Shown here: positions 7,618-14,832 of the stretch, piece after piece
How the letters are laid out: each line of letters begins with the position of its first letter
How positions within the stretch are numbered: the first letter of the stretch is position 1
From: Ignavibacteria bacterium
GTDB lineage: Bacteria; Bacteroidota; Ignavibacteria; Tepidaquicellales; OLB5
DNA: 45,660 nt
NCBI GenBank assembly: GCA_030835025.1
Contig: JAUQWS010000004.1
Span: 1 to 45,660, forward strand
Reading direction: 5' to 3'
Made by a program: the position numbers and the translations under genes
Notes under the pieces: generated by a model
Told to the model about the DNA's origin: nothing
Database searches by the model: none
What the model saw: the letters and a program-made list of their open reading frames with translations, nothing else

Positions 7618-8079
7618 ATGCCTGATTTCGAAAGAAAAACTATGCGACTGAAGGAGTTTGAATACAAAACCGGGCATGTATATTTCATTACAGTCTGCAC
7701 TAAGAATAAGAAGCATTTTTTCTACGATAAAGAATTAGCCGAGTTTGTAGCATCAACAATTGATTACAGGGTCCGGAATAATGAAGTGATCGTTTATTGT
7801 TATTGCATTATGTCTAATCATATTCATTTGCTTATAAGCATCTGTGAAGAATACGAAAATACCCTGTCTGCTTGGGTTAGCACTTTCAAAAAGTATATCT
7901 CAGTTGAAGGCAAAAAGAGATTTGGTATCGTTGATCTGTGGCAGAAAAACTATTATGATCATGTAGTCAGAAACGAAGAATCCATGAAGACAATAGCTGA
8001 TTACATACTGAATAACCCCGTTAGAAAAGGGATTGTTGATGAGTGGGAAAAATATCCATTCAGCAGGATTATGATTTAA
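7618..8079 (+). CDS. REP-associated tyrosine transposase (RAYT), Y1_Tnp family
   Basis: 153 residues. The HUH metal-binding motif is CIMSNHIHLLI (His68, His70). A candidate catalytic tyrosine lies in LWQKNYYDHVVRNEES (Tyr112 or Tyr113). The C-terminal YILNNPVRKGIV is typical of the family. RAYTs cut single-stranded DNA at REP hairpins and are usually single-copy, host-domesticated enzymes linked to REP spread. The gene is complete and bracketed by matching REPs. The start was chosen at the first ATG, 30 nt after the left REP. Confidence 0.9.
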   Translation: MPDFERKTMRLKEFEYKTGHVYFITVCTKNKKHFFYDKELAEFVASTIDYRVRNNEVIVYCYCIMSNHIHLLISICEEYENTLSAWVSTFKKYISVEGKKRFGIVDLWQKNYYDHVVRNEESMKTIADYILNNPVRKGIVDEWEKYPFSRIMI

Positions 8080-8081
8080 GT

Positions 8082-8110
8082 TAAATGCCCGCTCGGAGAG
8101 CGGGCGCTAC
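8082..8110. repeat. REP palindrome right of the RAYT gene (inverted)
   Basis: TTAAAT plus hairpin GCCCGCTC-GGA-GAGCGGGC (8087-8105) plus GCTAC. The reverse complement matches the left REP, including the GTAGCG and ATTTA flanks. The A-T stem pair of the left copy is a C-G pair here. Confidence 0.85.
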
Positions 8111-8140
8111 CAATCAAATTAAAAATCATTAAAAAATAAT

Positions 8141-9571
8141 TTGCCCGATATCCTGTTTGCAAATACTTATTTCCTTAAGCACGATCCGAAGGAATACCGG
8201 AACATGAATCTATATGCCCCGCTGGGGACTCTTTACGCCGCAGCGTATGTGCAAAGCAGGGGCTATACTGCCGCGCTCTTTGATACAATGCTGGCGGATT
8301 CCGAAGAGGACCTTAAATCAGCGCTGGATAGACACAAGCCGCGCTTTATGGTGATATATGACGATACGTTCAATTATCTCACCAAAATGTGCCTAACCAG
8401 AATGCGAGAAGCAGCTTTCCGCATGAGCGAAATCGCAAAGGAATATGGCTGTACGGTGATCGTCTCGGGTTCTGATTCACACGACCATCTTGAAAAATAT
8501 TTTCAGCATAAGGTTGATTACGCGATCTGCGGCGAAGGCGAGCAAACACTTGGTGAACTGCTGGACTTTATTGCGAGGAGCGAAGCAACGAAGCAAACTC
8601 TCTTTGATATTAACGGACTGGCGTATGTAAAAGACGGAAAAATCACTCTCACTCCTCCGCGCAAAGTACTAAAGGAACTTGACAGCCTCCCCTTTCCAGC
8701 TTGGGAGCTTGTCGATATTGATCGGTACAAAGAACTTTGGCTGAAGCATCACGGGTATTTTTCGATGAATCTCGTTACAACACGCGGCTGCCCGTTCCAC
8801 TGCAACTGGTGCGCCAAGCCTATCTACGGGCAGGTGTACAACTCACATTCCCCAGCGTACATAACCCGACAGATGAAAATGCTGAAGGAAAAATACTCCC
8901 CTGATCATATCTGGTTCTGCGATGATATCTTCGGTCTTAAGCCGATGTGGACTACGGAATTCAACCATGCAGTAAACAAAGAAGATGCAAAGATCCTGTT
9001 CAAGTGTTTATCACGGGCGGACTTGCTGCTGAAGGAAGATAATATCTCTCATCTTGCAGGTGCGGGGTGTGAATCCGTTTGGATGGGCGCAGAATCCGGC
9101 TCCCAAAAAATACTCGACGCAATGGATAAGGGTACAACCATTGAAGAGATCTATGAATCAACCCGCCTGTTGAAAAAGCACGGAATCAAAACATGCTTTT
9201 TCCTTCAGTTCGGCTACACCGGAGAAACCATGGATGATATAGATAAAACAGTCAAAATGGTTAATGACCTTATGCCTGATGATATCGGGATATCAGTATC
9301 TTACCCGCTTCCCGGAACAAAGTTTTACGAAAGGGTTGCATCGCAGATGAAAGTAAAGCAGAACTGGACCGTTTCAGATGATTTTGAGATGATGTTCGAC
9401 GGAACCTACTCAACGGAATTCTACCGCGTGCTCCACAAGCGCGTGCATAAGGAGTACCGTACCCGGCAATTGCTCCGCGAGCCGATGAAGCATCTCTCCT
9501 CCTTCTGGAAGCTGCCCGCCTACGCTGCCGGCTGGCTCACCAGCTCCCGTAAACTGAAATCGCTATCTTAA
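8141..9571 (+). CDS. B12-binding-type radical SAM protein 1
   Basis: 476 residues from a TTG start. The N-terminal Rossmann-like cobalamin-binding-type domain carries APLGTLYAAAYVQSRGY (about 26-42), SGSDSHDHLEKYF and CGEGEQTLGELL. The radical SAM core has the 4Fe-4S motif GCPFHCNWC (Cys217, Cys221, Cys224) and later GAESGSQKILDAMDKGTT and PLPGTKFYE. Family members are methyltransferases or cyclases acting on unactivated carbons; the substrate cannot be told here. Residues 144-153 (IARSEATKQT) are encoded by a repeat-like DNA block (8570-8600) lying between the two domains. It follows the RAYT unit, and two more proteins of this type occur at 13329 and 19982. Confidence 0.88.
   Translation: MPDILFANTYFLKHDPKEYRNMNLYAPLGTLYAAAYVQSRGYTAALFDTMLADSEEDLKSALDRHKPRFMVIYDDTFNYLTKMCLTRMREAAFRMSEIAKEYGCTVIVSGSDSHDHLEKYFQHKVDYAICGEGEQTLGELLDFIARSEATKQTLFDINGLAYVKDGKITLTPPRKVLKELDSLPFPAWELVDIDRYKELWLKHHGYFSMNLVTTRGCPFHCNWCAKPIYGQVYNSHSPAYITRQMKMLKEKYSPDHIWFCDDIFGLKPMWTTEFNHAVNKEDAKILFKCLSRADLLLKEDNISHLAGAGCESVWMGAESGSQKILDAMDKGTTIEEIYESTRLLKKHGIKTCFFLQFGYTGETMDDIDKTVKMVNDLMPDDIGISVSYPLPGTKFYERVASQMKVKQNWTVSDDFEMMFDGTYSTEFYRVLHKRVHKEYRTRQLLREPMKHLSSFWKLPAYAAGWLTSSRKLKSLS
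8570..8600 (+). repeat. Repeat-like block inside a coding sequence
   Basis: Starts ATTGCGAGGAGCGAAGCAAC and continues as a GAAGC-rich block to 8600. From memory this resembles a dispersed intergenic repeat of many bacterial genomes; no search was run. It is in frame in the radical SAM gene and encodes IARSEATKQT in an interdomain region. Confidence 0.5.
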
Positions 9572-9600
9572 ACTCTGCGAAGCGGCGAAATACAAAATCC

Positions 9601-10062
9601 TCACTTCTCCAGTTCCTTCTTCAGGAGCACTATCTGCCCGATGTGGTATGTATCATGCAGCAGAATTGCAATAGTAAGCTCATAATATGAATACCCGCTT
9701 GTTGGAGAAATGATCTCTAAAACCGATTCATCCGCCTTCTTCAAAAAAGCAATTATTTCTTTTTGCGAGCGTTCGAATTTCTTCAGGGTATCTTTCCAGG
9801 CACGGGGAGAGGTATCCTTAACCGGTGTGAAAAAATTATTTCCCGGGACCTTCACCGGCGAGCCTTTGACTCTGGTTAACAGCGCCCTGCGCCATGCAAT
9901 CATGTGGTTAACTATCTGCCATATAGAATTGTTCTTCCCCGCCTTCATCGCTGCCTGCTTTGCCGTTAGTGAACTTAACGTACCCATAATAGTAGTATCG
10001 ATCCACGGATTCCCCGCGTAATGATCATTAAAAAGCTTTGTTAAGTATTTTATGTTGTTCAT
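9601..10062 (-). CDS. DinB-family four-helix metal-binding protein
   Basis: 153 residues. The DinB/YfiT-like fold is suggested by NHMIAWRRALLTRVKG (about residues 52-67) and LLHDTYHIGQIVLLKKELE at the C-terminus. The histidines in NHM and HDTYH are the usual divalent-metal ligands. Members include bacillithiol/mycothiol transferases, but most are uncharacterised. It is convergent with the radical SAM gene (29 nt apart) and is followed upstream by another leftward stress-type gene (YdeI family). Confidence 0.82.
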   Translation of the reverse strand: MNNIKYLTKLFNDHYAGNPWIDTTIMGTLSSLTAKQAAMKAGKNNSIWQIVNHMIAWRRALLTRVKGSPVKVPGNNFFTPVKDTSPRAWKDTLKKFERSQKEIIAFLKKADESVLEIISPTSGYSYYELTIAILLHDTYHIGQIVLLKKELEK

Positions 10063-10077
10063 CTCTATGATATTTAA

Positions 10078-10127
10078 AATTCCCCTCTTGAGAGGGGTGG
10101 CTCCGCGATGCGGAGACGGGGTGTGTT
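10078..10127. repeat. CCCCTC-hairpin repeat family, copy 2
   Basis: AATTCCCCTCTTGAGAGGGG, then second stem CTCCGC-GAT-GCGGAG (10101-10115) and a GGGGTGTGT end. It lies between two leftward genes. Confidence 0.8.
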
Positions 10128-10134
10128 ATAATAC

Positions 10135-10734
10135 TTACTTCTCCTGCTTCTTTATTTCTCTCAGTGGCTTTATTTTTATCCCTGCCTCTGAATCCGCAAT
10201 CAGTGTATCAAGTCTCCGTAGCCGTGTTTCCTCCTGTTTCGCGCTAATGACCCACCACGCAGAAGTCCTCTTATACCCCGGCGCCATTTTCTGGTATGAT
10301 TCCCACGCCTTTTTATTTGCTTTGAACTTTTTCTCATACGCAGGGGTAAGTTTTATTTCCTTTTGTTCAAATGAATACAGGCTGGTTTTGGATTTATCCC
10401 GCTCCTTAAAAGCTTTTAATCCGGCTTCATGCATCAGTCCTTTTTTGGTGAGGTCTTTCACTTTACCTATATTCACTGCGCTCCAAGTGCTGGTTTTTTT
10501 CCGCGGAGTGAGCCGCTGGCAGAATTTCTCTGCGTCGATTCCTTTTGTAATGCCGTCTATCCACCCAAAGCAAAGAGCAGCATCAACCGCTTCCAGGTAT
10601 GTTATACCCTTTGTTTCAAATCCCTTTTTGTAAAGACCAACCCATTGCTCAGTAAGCTTATCATGGTTTTTTTCAAACCACTTCCTTAGCTCTTTTGCAG
10701 TCCTGAAATATTTTATATTGTGCGGCTCGGGCAT
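10135..10734 (-). CDS. YdeI/OmpD-associated (OmdA) family protein
   Basis: 199 residues. The conserved opening (KELRKWFEKNHDKLTEQWVGLYKKG) and ITYLEAVDAALCFGWIDGITKGID, then FCQRLTPRKKTSTWSAVN, are family hallmarks. The C-terminal half ends in a Lys-rich tail. Members are linked to bacteriocin or antimicrobial-peptide protection and to stress, but the mechanism is not established. There is no signal peptide, so it is cytoplasmic. Family assignment is firm; function is not. Confidence 0.85.
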   Translation of the reverse strand: MPEPHNIKYFRTAKELRKWFEKNHDKLTEQWVGLYKKGFETKGITYLEAVDAALCFGWIDGITKGIDAEKFCQRLTPRKKTSTWSAVNIGKVKDLTKKGLMHEAGLKAFKERDKSKTSLYSFEQKEIKLTPAYEKKFKANKKAWESYQKMAPGYKRTSAWWVISAKQEETRLRRLDTLIADSEAGIKIKPLREIKKQEK

Positions 10735-10884
10735 TTTCTGTTTATTGATTTTAGAATTAAATTACGGTCGTTATTGCAGTTAGGTACGGCAAATTTACCT
10801 TTAATAACTCTAAAATGAAATAAATTATGAACTGTATTTAGAGGATTTTTTTCAGGATATTTGAACTGATGAAAACCGAAACCA

Positions 10885-11352
10885 ATGGCGCACAAAACTA
10901 AAACGTGGAACGAAAAACTCAATACTGCAGGTGACCTGCCTAAGGTAGTTAAGCTTAATGATAAGCAGCGCGCAAAATTCAAAGCAAACACGCTGGCAAT
11001 TCCCTCGCCTATTGAGGTTGATGAACTGATGAGGGCTGTGCTCAAAGGGAATCTCACAACCATTAACAGCATGAGGGAGAAGATAGCAAAGCGCTATAAG
11101 GCAGATGCAGGCTGCCCCATAACAACGGGAATCTTTGCGTGGATAGCGTCTTACGCTGCGGAAGAATCCAGAGACCTTGGCAAGAAACGTATTACTCCCT
11201 ACTGGCGCACATTAAAGAACGGCGGCGAGCTGAACCCGAAATATCCGGGCGGAATTAAACAGCAGTCAGAAGCGTTAAAGAGTGAAGGTCACAGTATCAT
11301 CACAAAAGGAAAACGCTCCTTTGTAGAGAGTTTTGAAAAGAAACTGGTGTGA
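10885..11352 (+). CDS. Conserved small cytoplasmic protein with CPxTTG segment (alkyltransferase-like fold possible)
   Basis: 155 residues, basic, no signal peptide. Features are KTWNEKLNTAGDLPKVVKL at the N-terminus, a helical middle (MRAVLKGNLTTINSMREKIAKRYKADAGCPITTGIF) and ITPYWRTLKNGGELNPKYPGG. The CPITTGIF segment and overall order recall MGMT/alkyltransferase-like proteins, but the PCHR active site of true alkyltransferases is missing. I recognise it as a conserved family of unknown role. It is transcribed away from the YdeI-family gene. Confidence 0.7.
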   Translation: MAHKTKTWNEKLNTAGDLPKVVKLNDKQRAKFKANTLAIPSPIEVDELMRAVLKGNLTTINSMREKIAKRYKADAGCPITTGIFAWIASYAAEESRDLGKKRITPYWRTLKNGGELNPKYPGGIKQQSEALKSEGHSIITKGKRSFVESFEKKLV

Positions 11353-11368
11353 ATTGAGCTTATCCGGT

Positions 11369-11458
11369 CCCCCTTTAAAAGGGGGATGTAAATCAACAGA
11401 TATGAATTTTTGAACTCTTTACCATTCACCTGCATACCGTAAAACATTGACGGGGATT
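11369..11458. repeat. Hairpin CCCCC/GGGGG plus shared TTGACGGGGATT module, copy 1
   Basis: A hairpin CCCCC-TTTAAAA-GGGGG (11369-11385) is followed by TTGACGGGGATT at 11447-11458. The same two elements occur at nearly the same spacing at 14731-14821. Both lie just after a gene end and before the next rightward gene. The 11353-11553 gap holds nothing else I can name. Confidence 0.55.
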
Positions 11459-11553
11459 AGCAAAGCAAGAGTGACTGATTGAAACATTTTACACATTTAA
11501 GACATATAATAGATAACACGGATAACAGAACAATAAAATTGAAACAAAATAAT

Positions 11554-12030
11554 ATGAAAATACTCAAATTTTCGCTCTTAGCCGCATTTGCATTTCTCCT
11601 GATGAATTTCTCTTCATATTCGCAATCCTCAACCACCATGCAGGATATCCTTGAGACCACAACGCAGAAGGTAGTTGAGCTTGAGGAACAGCGCAACCAG
11701 GAAATTGTGAACATGACGTTTGACCTTATTGTTAACAAAGGCAAAAAAACTATATGGCGGTTTCTTGACCCGGCATTTGATTATGATGCACTCATTTTGG
11801 GGGATAGGCGCGTGGGCAAGATAAAGATCACTGTGAACAGAAAGGATAACACTACGGGAGAGTGGATTTTTGTTGATGAGTATTCTGATGACAGGCCGCT
11901 GATCAGGCTTGACCCGCAGGAGTTTGAGCAGTATGAGTTCACCATATCAGTTGTTGAATTCAGAACAGGAAATTCAACAGGGCACTTCGCATTTTTGCTC
12001 TACCACCAGAATCCCGAACGCGGACAGTAA
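11554..12030 (+). CDS. Secreted protein of unknown function
   Basis: 158 residues from ATG 11554, chosen because it begins a clean signal peptide (MKILKFSLLAAFAFLLMNFSSYSQ). An upstream in-frame ATG at 11479 would put 25 charged residues before it. The mature part has a helical start (ILETTTQKVVELEEQRNQEIV) and then a beta-rich region (KGKKTIWRFLDPAFDYDALILGDRRVGKIKITVNRK...). No domain is recognised. It is followed by a repeat and a convergent lipoprotein gene. Confidence 0.7.
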   Translation: MKILKFSLLAAFAFLLMNFSSYSQSSTTMQDILETTTQKVVELEEQRNQEIVNMTFDLIVNKGKKTIWRFLDPAFDYDALILGDRRVGKIKITVNRKDNTTGEWIFVDEYSDDRPLIRLDPQEFEQYEFTISVVEFRTGNSTGHFAFLLYHQNPERGQ

Positions 12031-12071
12031 CACTCCCGCAAGACTAATTAAGAAACCATAAGTTCAATCCA

Positions 12072-12114
12072 TCTCTTCCGTCTCCTTTAAGAAGAGGGGC
12101 TGGGGGTGAGGTCA
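12072..12114. repeat. C-rich palindromic repeat, copy B
   Basis: CTCTTC...GAAGAGGGGC stem followed by TGGGGGTGAGG. This is the reverse orientation of the element at 1941-1980. It sits between two convergent genes. Confidence 0.55.
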
Positions 12115-12123
12115 CAACTAAAC

Positions 12124-12591
12124 TCACTCCGCTTTAATCACCCTGATGTTCGAGTAATAAATATAGTACGGATTCGGTATTCCGGAATATGTTTCGGCCC
12201 ATACTTTAAACCTGAAATAGAAAGGCTGGGCAGAAACATTAAATACATTGGAGTAATTCGTATCAAACGGACCGGTGTGCCATGGTTCAGGGGGAATAGT
12301 TGTATTGCTGTTCGTTGAATCCTGCCTCATCACATAACAATAAGCAGTATCCAGATTTGACCTCAGCCTGTACTCAACCCTGACCTTTGAAGCGTTTATT
12401 GTACTGCCGAAAGCTTCTTCCTGCATTGCAAACGAATTTGAGGTGCTTATAATTACTCCGAGTGAATCCAGGCTGAAGAGCACAGTACCAATTGGAGTGC
12501 CCGGATCTGTGGGAAGATCGTCATCAACGCACGATGAAATAAGAATAACTGCAAATAATGCCAAAGATATTGAAAAAGATTTTTTAAGCAT
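12124..12591 (-). CDS. Putative lipoprotein of unknown function
   Basis: 155 residues. The signal peptide has lipobox LISSC (Cys21), followed by an acidic Asp-rich linker (VDDDLPTDPGTP) common in surface lipoproteins of Bacteroidota. The rest looks beta-rich (VRVEYRLRSNLDTAYCYVMRQDS, FYFRFKVWAETYSG). No family is recognised. A TAATTTTG box on the minus strand at 12617-12624 would give a leader of about 20 nt. Confidence 0.7.
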   Translation of the reverse strand: MLKKSFSISLALFAVILISSCVDDDLPTDPGTPIGTVLFSLDSLGVIISTSNSFAMQEEAFGSTINASKVRVEYRLRSNLDTAYCYVMRQDSTNSNTTIPPEPWHTGPFDTNYSNVFNVSAQPFYFRFKVWAETYSGIPNPYYIYYSNIRVIKAE

Positions 12592-12703
12592 AAAAGAGTA
12601 TCTGTTTAGTTCACATCAAAATTATGGAATTATAACCTCATTAAATATCACGAAATAAGCTACAATTTGCTGTTTTGAGTAACTTGAAGATATATTAAAT
12701 TAA

Positions 12704-12723
12704 GTATATATTAATAGTATATA
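12704..12723. promoter_or_regulatory. AT-rich direct repeats upstream of the toxin-antitoxin pair
   Basis: Two GTATATA heptamers (12704-12710 and 12717-12723) with 13-bp periodicity lie 20-39 bp before the antitoxin ATG. They may be the autoregulatory operator of the antitoxin. A near match to the -7 element (TAAATTTC) follows just before the start codon. Confidence 0.35.
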
Positions 12724-12742
12724 CCAATTAAATTTCAGGAAA

Positions 12743-12967
12743 ATGAAAAATCTCTCTTTGAAGCTGAAAGAAGAAATTTACGAAGATACTGAACAGGTCG
12801 TAAAGAAGCTGAAGATTCCCAGAAATGCCTATATCAATAAGGCAATTGACCATTATAACAAGGTCCACAAGCGGAACCTCCTGAAAAAGAAGCTCGGGAA
12901 GGAATCACTTTTGGTTGCAGATGATTCAATGGAAATACTTCGGGAATTTGAACATCTTGAAGATTAA
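12743..12967 (+). CDS. Antitoxin of a MazEF/PemIK-type system
   Basis: 74 residues. The N-terminus (MKNLSLKLKEEIYEDTEQVVKKLKIPRNAYINKAIDHYN) looks like a ribbon-helix-helix DNA-binding module. The C-terminal tail is acidic (DDSMEILREFEHLED), fitting toxin wrapping. Its stop overlaps the toxin ATG by one base (TAATG). The antitoxin role is inferred from size, order and coupling. Confidence 0.8.
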   Translation: MKNLSLKLKEEIYEDTEQVVKKLKIPRNAYINKAIDHYNKVHKRNLLKKKLGKESLLVADDSMEILREFEHLED

Positions 12968-13332
12968 TGCTCGGAGCTTCAAAAGAAAAAATTAAGAGGT
13001 TTGATGTGTGGATAGCAGATCTTAATCCGCTTATCGGAACAGAACCCGGAAAAACACGTCCTGTTGTAATTGTTCAAACAGACCTGCTCAATGATTCACA
13101 TCCTTCAACTCTGATTTGCCCGGTAACTACAAACATAGTATCGGGCAGCGAAATTCTGAGGGTAAACCTCTCCAAAAGCGAAGCGGGATTGAAAGCAAAA
13201 TCCGCAATAATGGTTGACCAGCTAAGGGCGATAGATAACAAAAGACTTATAAAACGCACGGGCTCTATTAATAAAGATAACAGATTAAAGCTATTGGAGA
13301 ATTTGAAAATCGTACTGGACCTTAATCTATGA
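12967..13332 (+). CDS. mazF: MazF/PemK-family endoribonuclease toxin
   Basis: 121 residues. Family motifs are FDVWIADLNPLIGTEPGKTRPVVIVQTD (about residues 11-38), the TLICPVTTN strand and AIMVDQLRAIDNKRL. These contain the G-x-x-x-x-K-T-R-P-V-V-I core of MazF folds. It cleaves single-stranded RNA when free of antitoxin. The gene is intact. It is coupled upstream to the antitoxin and, unusually, its stop overlaps the start of the downstream radical SAM gene by 4 nt (ATGA). Confidence 0.92.
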   Translation: MLGASKEKIKRFDVWIADLNPLIGTEPGKTRPVVIVQTDLLNDSHPSTLICPVTTNIVSGSEILRVNLSKSEAGLKAKSAIMVDQLRAIDNKRLIKRTGSINKDNRLKLLENLKIVLDLNL

Positions 13333-14714
13333 AGATCTTCCTCACACACGGCTATTTTTTGTCAATTGATCCCAGGGAACAGCTGATAATGAAGCCCTAT
13401 CCACCGCTGGGAATACTATATATATCCGCATACCTTAAACAGAATGGTTTTGATGTTACCTTGTTTGATTCAACCTTTAAGACTTTTGATGAGCAGAAAC
13501 AATCACTGATTGATCTTAAGCCTGATGTGATCGCCATATACTGCAATTTAATGACCAAACTCAACGTACTGCCGCTGATAAAGTTCATAAAAGGCGAAAG
13601 CAGTTTGAGTAATTCTAAAATAATACTTGGCGGACCCGAGCCGCCGTTCCACGCAGATGAATTTTTGAACTACGGAGCTGATATCATTGTTGAAGGCGAA
13701 GGCGAAATTACAATGAAGGAACTCTGTGGTGAGCTTGCAAAATCACTGCCTGACCTGGGCAAGGTTAACGGAATTCATTTCCTGAAAAATGGACACGTTG
13801 TTAAGACTCCACCGCGTGATAAAGTTAAGGATATTGATACTCTCCCCCTGCCGGAGAGAGATGCAGTTGAGCTTGAACTTTACTTGAAGGCGTGGAAAAA
13901 CGCGCATGGCTACAGCTCAGTTTCGCTAAACACAATGCGCGGCTGCCCGTACACTTGTAAGTGGTGCTCGCACTCCGTTTACGGAGTAAGCTACCGCAGG
14001 CGCTCACCTGAAAAAACCGTGGAAGAAATTGAGCATATTATAGAGCATTATTCACCGGATATGCTATGGTTTGTTGATGATGTGTTCACTGTCTCTCATA
14101 AATGGCTCAACAGGCTTGATGAGCTTTTTAAGAAGCGCAATATTAAAATAAAATTCGAGTGCATTTCAAGAAGCGACCGGCTGACAGAAGATGTAATGAA
14201 AACACTCAAATCCCTTGGCTGCTTCAGGCTGTGGATTGGCGCGGAGTCAGGCTCGCAAAATGTGCTTGACCTGATGGACAGGCGCGTTAACGCCGCCGAT
14301 ACACGCGAGAAGATAAAGCTTACCCGCAAGTACGGAATAGAAGCCGGTACTTTCATAATGCTGGGCTATCCCGGAGAGAAAAAATCTGATATAGAAGAAA
14401 CTGTTCGGCACCTGAAGGATTCCATGCCGGATATTTTCTTAACAACCGTAGCTTATCCAATAAAAGGCACGCCGTTTTATAATGAAGTGGAGTCCGGTAT
14501 TATTACGGACCTTGCATGGGATAAACGCACTGACCGCGACCTAGATTTTAAGGGAAGGTATTCGAATACATTTTATAAACATGCAAACCGCTACATGGTT
14601 AACGAAGTTAATTACCATAAAATGAGAAAAGAAAATAGCTCTTCATTGCCATCGGTTGCAAAGACTTTCCTCAAAGCAAAAGTTTCGAAGCTGATGATGA
14701 GTTTGACTGGGTAA
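13329..14714 (+). CDS. B12-binding-type radical SAM protein 2
   Basis: 461 residues. The N-terminal cobalamin-type domain has YPPLGILYISAYLKQNGFDVTLFDS and LGGPEPPFHADEFLNYGADIIVEGEGE. The radical SAM cluster motif is GCPYTCKWC (Cys206, Cys210, Cys213). The core is close to protein 1: WFVDDVFTVSHKW, IGAESGSQNVLDLMDRRV, FIMLGYPGEKKSDIEETV. It lacks the extra block found in protein 1. Its start codon overlaps the mazF stop by 4 nt, so translation is coupled to the toxin. The substrate is unknown; a paralogous reaction to protein 1 is likely. Confidence 0.88.
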   Translation: MKIFLTHGYFLSIDPREQLIMKPYPPLGILYISAYLKQNGFDVTLFDSTFKTFDEQKQSLIDLKPDVIAIYCNLMTKLNVLPLIKFIKGESSLSNSKIILGGPEPPFHADEFLNYGADIIVEGEGEITMKELCGELAKSLPDLGKVNGIHFLKNGHVVKTPPRDKVKDIDTLPLPERDAVELELYLKAWKNAHGYSSVSLNTMRGCPYTCKWCSHSVYGVSYRRRSPEKTVEEIEHIIEHYSPDMLWFVDDVFTVSHKWLNRLDELFKKRNIKIKFECISRSDRLTEDVMKTLKSLGCFRLWIGAESGSQNVLDLMDRRVNAADTREKIKLTRKYGIEAGTFIMLGYPGEKKSDIEETVRHLKDSMPDIFLTTVAYPIKGTPFYNEVESGIITDLAWDKRTDRDLDFKGRYSNTFYKHANRYMVNEVNYHKMRKENSSSLPSVAKTFLKAKVSKLMMSLTG

Positions 14715-14730
14715 TTATTTTATTATTAAT

Positions 14731-14757
14731 TCCCCCTTTTAAAGGGGGACAATTTTT
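14731..14757 (+). terminator. Hairpin with T-tract after radical SAM gene 2
   Basis: TCCCCCTTT-T-AAAGGGGGA is followed by CAATTTTTTG. The strong stem and T-run fit a rho-independent terminator. It is also the first part of the shared hairpin/TTGACGGGGATT module (second element at 14810-14821). Confidence 0.55.
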
Positions 14758-14832
14758 TGAATATTCTAAATACCTTCAATTTAACATCGTTTACAACCTT
14801 CGTGAATCCTTGACGGGGATTTAATAACATTA

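Larger units (their letters stand above)
7565..8110 (+). mobile_element. REP-bounded RAYT unit
   Basis: A single Y1-type transposase gene is flanked by two inverted copies of the same REP hairpin, the architecture of REP-associated tyrosine transposase loci (REPINs). The whole unit is about 546 bp and lies between the nucleotidyltransferase gene and a radical SAM gene. Confidence 0.75.

Noticed and set aside
7565-8110. IS200/IS605 element
   Set aside because: The transposase sequence fits the RAYT group, and the flanks are inverted REP hairpins rather than IS605-type asymmetric ends; no tnpB gene.
10885-11352. Methylguanine-DNA methyltransferase
   Set aside because: The PCHR active-site motif is missing; only a CPxTTG segment is seen.
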